64,000 nucleotides of DNA from Thermodesulfobacteriota bacterium (GTDB lineage Bacteria; Desulfobacterota_D; UBA1144; Nemesobacterales; UBA2774): assembly GCA_035325995.1 (NCBI GenBank), contig DAOKYU010000007.1:62001-126000 (forward strand). Direction: 5' to 3'. This document shows, piece after piece, positions 59,260 to 64,000 of this stretch; positions within the stretch are counted from its first letter, which is position 1, and each line of letters begins with the position of its first letter. Made by a program: the position numbers and the translations under genes. The notes beneath the pieces were generated by a model. The model saw nothing but the letters and a program-made list of their open reading frames with translations. It had not been told where the DNA came from and ran no database searches.

Positions 59260-59330
59260 TCCCGATTAAGACGCTCGGGAATGACAGATTAAAAAGGCTT
59301 AAAGATTAGATCCTGAATCAAGTTCAGGAT
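59260..59330. repeat. Two adjacent hairpin repeats
   Basis: TCCCGA/TCGGGA (59260-59265 with 59275-59280) is followed by GAATGACAG. Then ATCCTGAA (59310-59317), loop TCAAG and TTCAGGAT (59323-59330) is followed by GACTGCG. The second is the 'ATCCTGAA...TTCAGGATGAC' repeat I recall from many bacterial genomes. Confidence 0.6.
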
Positions 59331-59516
59331 GACTGCGAACAAAAAGACTAGGAATATATCTCTCACATTCGTTCGAAATGACAATATTGTTGCCGTGCGG
59401 GTGGCGCATTGAATCTCAAATCTAACTATGTCGAATTCTTGTGGGAGTGGCCCGCAAAATTCGCCCATACCCAAGATTCGGCGTCTCGTTTACACTTTTT
59501 AATATGAGACGGATTT

Positions 59517-60599
59517 ATGAATGCGGAGGGGTTTTCGGTGGGTAGCGAGGGCGCGGCGATAAAGGGCAGGGGCTCGGCGGAAAACCCGGCCAACAGGTTC
59601 GAGAAGATAGAGTTCACTCCCTCCGAAGAAGAGATAGCGGAAGGGCTTTCGCCTAAGACGGTATTCTACAGGGATGCTACGAAGTCGATCATCTCCTACA
59701 ACGACAGCCCGGACGTCGGGTTCAACGCCGGTATAAATCCTTATCGCGGCTGCGAGCACGGGTGCATTTACTGTTACGCCCGGCCGACGCACGAGTATTT
59801 CGGGCTTTCGCTCGGGCTCGATTTCGAGACGAAGATACTCGTCAAGGAAGACGCCCCGGCGCTCCTCCGAAAAGAGCTCTCGTCGCGTAAATACGTCCCG
59901 GACACGATAGTCGTTAGCGGGAACACCGATTGCTACCAGCCCGCGGAGAGGCGCTTTAAGCTGACGCGGGCCTGCCTCGAAGTCCTCCTCGAATTCCGTA
60001 ACCCTGCCGGGATAATCACGAAGAACTACCTCGTCACACGTGACATCGACCTATTCCGGCGGTTCGCCGAATGGAACGGCATTATGGCGGCGGTTTCGGT
60101 GACGACGCTCGACCCGGAGGTGAAGAGGGTCATGGAGCCGCGGACGTCCGAGCCGCGCCTGAGGCTGCGGGCGATAGAAGAGCTCGCGAAAGCGGGCGTC
60201 CCGGTGATGGTGATGGTCGCCCCCGTTATCCCGGGCCTTACGGACCACGAGATACCGGCGATTATAAAGAGCGCGGCCGACGCGGGGGCCGTGAACGCCG
60301 GGTTCGTCATGCTGAGGCTGCCATACGGCGTCTCGGACATATTCCAGGCCTGGCTCGGGAGGCATTTCCCCGACAGGAAGGACAAGGTGCTCAACAGAAT
60401 CCGCTCCGTGCGCGACGGGAAGCTGAACAGCCCCGATTTTTACAGCCGCATGAGGGGCGAGGGAATCTACGCGGAGCAGGCGAGGGACATGTTCGAGCTT
60501 GCGTGCAGAAAGGCGGGGTTCGACAGCGGGAAGATAAAACTCTCGACAGAGCATTTCAGGAAGCCGGGCGGGCCCCAGCTCGAGCTCTTCAAAACGTGA
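59517..60599 (+). CDS. PA0069-family radical SAM protein (SplB-like)
   Basis: A 360-residue radical SAM protein. The cluster ligands are Cys79, Cys83 and Cys86 in RGCEHGCIYCYARPTHEY. FNAGINPYRGC, IVVSGNTDCYQPAE and ITKNYLVTRDIDL match the PA0069/Rv2578c-like group related to spore photoproduct lyase. The C-terminus ends GGPQLELF. The substrate is unknown; a DNA- or RNA-directed repair role is only suggested by the family name. It begins directly after the repeat island. Confidence 0.88.
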   Translation: MNAEGFSVGSEGAAIKGRGSAENPANRFEKIEFTPSEEEIAEGLSPKTVFYRDATKSIISYNDSPDVGFNAGINPYRGCEHGCIYCYARPTHEYFGLSLGLDFETKILVKEDAPALLRKELSSRKYVPDTIVVSGNTDCYQPAERRFKLTRACLEVLLEFRNPAGIITKNYLVTRDIDLFRRFAEWNGIMAAVSVTTLDPEVKRVMEPRTSEPRLRLRAIEELAKAGVPVMVMVAPVIPGLTDHEIPAIIKSAADAGAVNAGFVMLRLPYGVSDIFQAWLGRHFPDRKDKVLNRIRSVRDGKLNSPDFYSRMRGEGIYAEQARDMFELACRKAGFDSGKIKLSTEHFRKPGGPQLELFKT

Positions 60600-60655
60600 C
60601 TGCCCCATAGAGCTGCGCAATCACAGCTCTAACGCTTTTTAGGACGCTAATTGTA

Positions 60656-62089
60656 TCAGCGGCTGAACGGCACGGCCGTTACGATGTCTATCTGGACTTC
60701 CTGCGGTATGGCGTTCAGGTATCCCGCTTTTATCTTCTTGAAAGTCTTTCTGCTGTTCGCGGGCAGGACTTCGTTTATGGTGGCCCTGTTCGAGAACATG
60801 GGCGCATTCGAGCCGAAGGAATAGAATTCGATTATGAGCTCTATGCGCGAATAGGAAATGGTGCTTATATTCCTGAGCGTGATTTCGTCTATCATGCCGA
60901 TCGTGCCCGTTACGCCGCCGCCCCATTTGAAGTTCTCGACGACGATGTCTTCGGTAGGTATCGGCACGTCTTCCTCGTATTCGTACTCGTATTCCTCTTC
61001 TTCGCCGCCGGTTTCTTCTTCCGCCGCTGTGGTCCCTTCTTCACCCGTGGCCGCCTCGCCCGATGGCGGCGTAGCGCCGGGCTCTTCCGCCGCGACTTCG
61101 GGCGCAGGGCTTTCCCCGGAGGCCGGAGGGGCTATGCCTTGCTCTTCGGCGAGTCTTTTCTTGTATTTCTCTGAAAGGGAAAGGCCCTCTTCGCCCGAAG
61201 AAGGCGCAGTGCCGCCGGCCTCTCCGGCAGAGGCGGCCGCACCCTCGGCGGACGCCGTCTTCTTTTTCTTCTTGCGTACGGCCTTCTTCCCTTCTTTTTT
61301 CGCGGTTTTGATCTTTACTTCCTTCTCGGATATCGGCTTTGCGCTCATGACGCTTATGTCTTCCGTTTTGGCGTCAGGATGCCGGAACCCCATATTGATA
61401 TCGTGGAAGGTCTTTTCGCCGTGGGCGGGGAGTACGTCGTGAATGACGGCGCGGCTCGTAAATCCCCTTATGCCTACCTTCGGCCCGGCGATTCCGAGAT
61501 AATCGACCCTTATCTTTATGTCCTTCCAGTTTTCAGAGCTCTTGTTGACGAGTGTTATCTGTTTTAATATGCCCTCGGTGCCGTACTGTCCGCCGGCCCA
61601 TTCCCAGTTCTTTACGAGTATGAGGTCCTTGGCCTGGGTCGGCGAGCCCTTTTCGATGAGATCGGCTTTGGCTACCCTCGCGATCGAGTTCTGGAGCTCG
61701 GCGCTCATTATGCCGAAGTTTACGTTGTAGAAGGTCTTTTCTGTGCCGGCGGGGAGAACGTCTTTTATGGTTGTCCTCAGCGAGCCTAAAGGAATGTCGT
61801 TGTGCGTGTAAAAATCGACCTCTATATCTATATTCTGAAAATCCGATTTACCCTTGTTCTGGAGGGTTATCTCTTTCATTATGGCGGGCCTTCCCATGCC
61901 CGCCGAGGCCCACTTGTAATCCTTGACGACGATTACGTTCTTTCCGACCTCGACGTCTTCGGCCTTTTGGGCGCCGGCGGGGGACGGGGAGCACAGGAAA
62001 ACGATCTGAAGCAGGGCGAGTATAAAGAGTGCGGTTGTGGCTACAGCTTTTAATGAAGCTATTTCTTTTTTTCCTGGCATAAGACGCAT
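60656..62089 (-). CDS. Exported protein with three copies of an unrecognised ~95-residue domain
   Basis: A 477-residue protein with a signal peptide ending SPAGA (residue ~40). Three homologous domains follow at about 51-150, 158-255 and 380-477. Each has [VI]VxxxxWxxxxxGxxxIxxITLxN near its start and VLPAxxxKTFxxxxxG later (DVLPAGTEKTFYNVNFG, DVLPAHGEKTFHDINMG, EVLPANSRKTFKKIKAG). Domains 2 and 3 are joined by a ~120-residue Lys-rich, then Ala/Glu/Gly/Pro-rich, then Glu/Tyr-rich linker. The pattern recalls immunoglobulin-like FxLYD/DUF3426-type beta domains, but I do not recognise the family. GGAG precedes the ATG at 62089. Confidence 0.75.
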   Translation of the reverse strand: MRLMPGKKEIASLKAVATTALFILALLQIVFLCSPSPAGAQKAEDVEVGKNVIVVKDYKWASAGMGRPAIMKEITLQNKGKSDFQNIDIEVDFYTHNDIPLGSLRTTIKDVLPAGTEKTFYNVNFGIMSAELQNSIARVAKADLIEKGSPTQAKDLILVKNWEWAGGQYGTEGILKQITLVNKSSENWKDIKIRVDYLGIAGPKVGIRGFTSRAVIHDVLPAHGEKTFHDINMGFRHPDAKTEDISVMSAKPISEKEVKIKTAKKEGKKAVRKKKKKTASAEGAAASAGEAGGTAPSSGEEGLSLSEKYKKRLAEEQGIAPPASGESPAPEVAAEEPGATPPSGEAATGEEGTTAAEEETGGEEEEYEYEYEEDVPIPTEDIVVENFKWGGGVTGTIGMIDEITLRNISTISYSRIELIIEFYSFGSNAPMFSNRATINEVLPANSRKTFKKIKAGYLNAIPQEVQIDIVTAVPFSR

Positions 62090-62323
62090 CGTCTCTCCTT
62101 CTTCCTCTTTCGGTCCCCGCGTCGGGATTAGCATTAGATTATACATAATCGGAGTCGAAATAGTAGCGCACGGGATAAGGATAACGCCGCTTTCCCGGGG
62201 TGCGGTATTCCGGGTTGGCCGCCGGCGCGGAACAGGCCCGGACATGGGTATCGAGCGGGCATTTCCCCCGGGGGCGGCTGTTATTCCCGGCGGGATAGTG
62301 TAGATTAGTATAAAGGCGGCTCG

Positions 62324-62482
62324 ATGCTGAAAGAATATAAAAGAATCCTGAAGTCGCACGCGGACGACGTTTACGGCGTAGGCGCAAAGCAGACGCTTTC
62401 CTTTTATACCGTCCTTTCGATAGCCTGCGTCGTCGTGCCCACGGCGTTCTTCCTCGTGGTGCTGGTTTTAAAGCTGTTCTGA
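62324..62482 (+). CDS. Small single-helix membrane protein (52 residues)
   Basis: ATG 62324 to TGA 62480-62482. The N-terminal half is basic and soluble (MLKEYKRILKSHADDVYG) and the C-terminal half is one strong transmembrane helix (VLSIACVVVPTAFFLVVLVLKLF). The codon choice (ata, ctg, gtc) matches the neighbouring genes. It is divergent from the three-domain protein and lies 101 bases before mutL. The AGGCGG upstream is a modest ribosome site. No family is recognised. Confidence 0.5.
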   Translation: MLKEYKRILKSHADDVYGVGAKQTLSFYTVLSIACVVVPTAFFLVVLVLKLF

Positions 62483-62583
62483 GCCGCTTTTTCCCGGATT
62501 TAAGCCCCCTCTTTGCATGTGCACCGAATGGCTCTTCCTTCTTTGACTGAAACTTCGCTTTTATGTAAACTGGCACTTACCAG

Positions 62584-64000
62584 ATGGGAAAGATAAGGGT
62601 ATTATCCGATAATCTCGTCTCCAAAATTGCGGCAGGGGAAATAGTGGAAAGGCCCGCATCCGTGGTAAAAGAGCTCGTTGAAAATTCCATAGATGCAGGG
62701 AGCGCCTCGATCGAAATCGAGCTCGAATCGGGCGGGAGGAGGCTCATCAGGGTGTCGGACGACGGCGAGGGGATGACGCGCGACGAGGCGCTTTTATGCC
62801 TTGAGCGGCACGCTACAAGCAAGATAAAGGACGTAAAGGACCTCTTCTCGCTTACGTCGCTCGGCTTCAGGGGCGAGGCCATCCCCAGCATTGCGAGCGT
62901 CTCACGGTTCCGCATGATTACTAAAACGCACTCGGACATGATAGGCACCATGCTCAAGGTAGACGGCGGGGTTCTAAGGGGCGTCGAGGAGGCAGGGTCT
63001 CCCCCCGGGACGGACATAGAGGTGAAGGACCTCTTTTTCAACACGCCTCCGAGGCTTAAGTTCATGAAGCGCCCCGAGACGGAGCTCTCGAACGTCGTCG
63101 ATATAGTGGAGAGGGAGGCCATTCCGAGGCCGGGCGTGTCGTTCGAGCTGAGGAGCGACGGGAGGGTGCTTCTCCGCTTCCCCGCGAGGGACAGCGTCAG
63201 GGAAAGGATAGAGAGCGTCTATCCCGGGACGAGGCTCTTTTCAGTCGAGGGCGGAGAGGAGGGCGTACGCCTGACGGGCTTTTTCGGAAGCCCGCTCGAA
63301 GGGAGGTCCACCGCACGCAAGCTCTACACGTACGTCAACGGGCGGGCGGTCAGGGACAGGTTCCTTACGCGGGCCGTCCTCGGTGCGTACGGCAAGATGC
63401 TCGAAAAGGGAAGGTTCCCCGAGGGGGTTTTGTTCGTCGAGCTTCCGCCCGGGGACGTGGATGTGAACGTCCATCCGACGAAGAACGAGGTCAGGTTCAA
63501 AAATCCCGGCCTAGTAGCCGGGCTCATTTCGTCGTGCATAGGCAGGATGCTCGGGAACGCGCCGTGGCTCGCGAGCTACGGCAGGGCCGCCGGGCCGGGG
63601 CACGACTGGCGGGGACTTACGAGGGAGCGGACGTCGTCCTATTCGCCGCCCGGGGGAGGTTTTTCGGGTGCTCACGCATCCGCGCCGGAGGGGTCGGATT
63701 ACGCGCGGGGAGTGTCACGCGAGGCCGCTCCTCGGGAGACGCACGGGGATGTGCACCCGGGCGCTGTCCGCGAGGCGACCGCGCCGGCGGGGGAGCTTTT
63801 TTCATCCGGGGGGACGTACTCCGACCTCAAGATCGTGGGCCAGATAGGCGACCTTTACATCGTATGCGCGTCCGGGGACGGGATGGTAATAATAGACCAG
63901 CACGCGGCCCATGAGAGGATAAATTACGAAAAGATCAAGAACTCCTACGAAGGGCAGGGACGCGCCCCTTCGCAGGAGCTTTTGATGCCGAAAGTCGTAG
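62584..64000 (+). CDS. mutL: DNA mismatch repair protein MutL (C-terminus beyond the window)
   Basis: The frame is open from ATG 62584 to the window end, about 472 residues, so the gene is cut. The GHKL ATPase motifs are complete: ELVENSIDAG, VSDDGEGM, RHATSKI and SLGFRGEAIPSI. The transducer domain has YVNGRAVRDR and DVNVHPTKNEVRF. A low-complexity linker (about 320-400) leads to the C-terminal dimerisation domain (LKIVGQIGDLYIV, IIDQHAAHERI). It couples MutS mismatch recognition to strand incision. The start lacks a clear ribosome site. Confidence 0.96.
   Translation, partial: MGKIRVLSDNLVSKIAAGEIVERPASVVKELVENSIDAGSASIEIELESGGRRLIRVSDDGEGMTRDEALLCLERHATSKIKDVKDLFSLTSLGFRGEAIPSIASVSRFRMITKTHSDMIGTMLKVDGGVLRGVEEAGSPPGTDIEVKDLFFNTPPRLKFMKRPETELSNVVDIVEREAIPRPGVSFELRSDGRVLLRFPARDSVRERIESVYPGTRLFSVEGGEEGVRLTGFFGSPLEGRSTARKLYTYVNGRAVRDRFLTRAVLGAYGKMLEKGRFPEGVLFVELPPGDVDVNVHPTKNEVRFKNPGLVAGLISSCIGRMLGNAPWLASYGRAAGPGHDWRGLTRERTSSYSPPGGGFSGAHASAPEGSDYARGVSREAAPRETHGDVHPGAVREATAPAGELFSSGGTYSDLKIVGQIGDLYIVCASGDGMVIIDQHAAHERINYEKIKNSYEGQGRAPSQELLMPKVV

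Larger units (their letters stand above)
58325..59516. other. 1.2-kb gene-free island of degenerate repeats and hairpins
   Basis: No reading frame here resembles a protein. The sequence is lower in GC than its surroundings and packed with short dispersed repeats: three copies of a GTCATTC...GAGC...GGAATCGGAtGCC unit, a duplicated 14-mer GCGGCTTGCAATAT (58965-58978 and 59204-59217), and several perfect hairpins. The segment ~58770-58960 (AAAAGTAGC, GGGCCGGGAAAAATTC, TTTTTAACGCTCAT, TTTTGACGGCCCG) resembles a kind of intergenic repeat I recall from several phyla. It is likely an accretion of non-autonomous repeat elements. Confidence 0.6.

Noticed and set aside
58325..59516. CRISPR array in the repeat island
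   Set aside because: The repeats are few, degenerate and unevenly spaced, and there are no cas genes.
1..64000. tRNA or rRNA genes, prophage or complete insertion sequence
   Set aside because: I saw no cloverleaf, rRNA block, integrase, transposase or phage structural gene.

Overview
The window reads as chromosomal DNA from a GC-rich, Gram-negative (diderm) bacterium. Envelope genes show this: TolB, an OprB-type porin, a TolC/MacA/MacB-type efflux operon, an AsmA-like protein and several lipoproteins. The run rpoN - hpf - ptsN - hprK - rapZ - EIIA(Man), plus leuCD, ispG and hemW, resembles deltaproteobacteria-grade lineages (Desulfobacterota or a neighbouring candidate phylum). I cannot name the taxon more closely. 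Despite the high GC, Ile ATA and Arg AGG codons are used heavily throughout, and TTG/GTG starts are common. I see no tRNA, rRNA, CRISPR array, prophage or complete insertion sequence.

Layout. 0-5.2 kb: end of tolB, thpR, an atypical SDR, a DNA-alkylation repair pair (Ada plus an Oxygenase-NA-type 2OG-Fe(II) enzyme) and a DUF2461 gene. 5.2-11.2 kb: an HxlR regulator divergent from a same-strand run of SnoaL-like, cupin, MhqO-like ring-cleaving dioxygenase, MhqD-like esterase, YfcG-like GST, stand-alone Lpd-like flavoprotein and SDR; I read it as an electrophile/quinone detoxification cluster. 11.2-11.7 kb: a decayed membrane hydrolase gene. 11.7-17.8 kb: FmdB zinc ribbon, carboxylesterase lipoprotein, porin, dienelactone hydrolase and a DHA2 efflux pump. 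17.9-25.5 kb: AsmA-like protein, mscL, Rdx protein, aat, SGNH hydrolase, a nucleotidyltransferase and an unusual Mpo1-like/glutamine-amidotransferase fusion ORF. 25.5-32.5 kb: a LonH-type protease, a WG-repeat lipoprotein behind two palindromes, a DMT transporter, two hydrolases and a small unknown gene.

32.6-37.4 kb (minus strand) is the nitrogen-PTS/carbon-control operon, headed by rpoN and reading through hpf, ptsN, hprK, rapZ and a mannose-type EIIA; HPr and EI are not here. Then come DUF2905, leuCD, eno, a fibronectin/FG-GAP lipoprotein and the tolC-macA-macB(ATPase)-permease operon, followed by hemW, DUF1285, a divergent yjbQ/thiamine-binding pair and dprA. At 51.6-54.5 kb a UDP-glucose dehydrogenase gene sits between two LuxR-type regulators whose receiver domains lack the acidic pair; the first has a perfect inverted repeat over a strong sigma70-type promoter. 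topA (three zinc ribbons on an exact 168-bp period) and ispG follow.

58.3-59.5 kb is a gene-free island packed with degenerate repeats and hairpins. The window closes with a PA0069-type radical SAM gene, an unrecognised exported protein with three copies of one domain, a 52-residue membrane ORF and the start of mutL. The least explained items are the ugd/atypical-regulator unit, the three-domain exported protein, the Mpo1-amidotransferase fusion and the repeat island.
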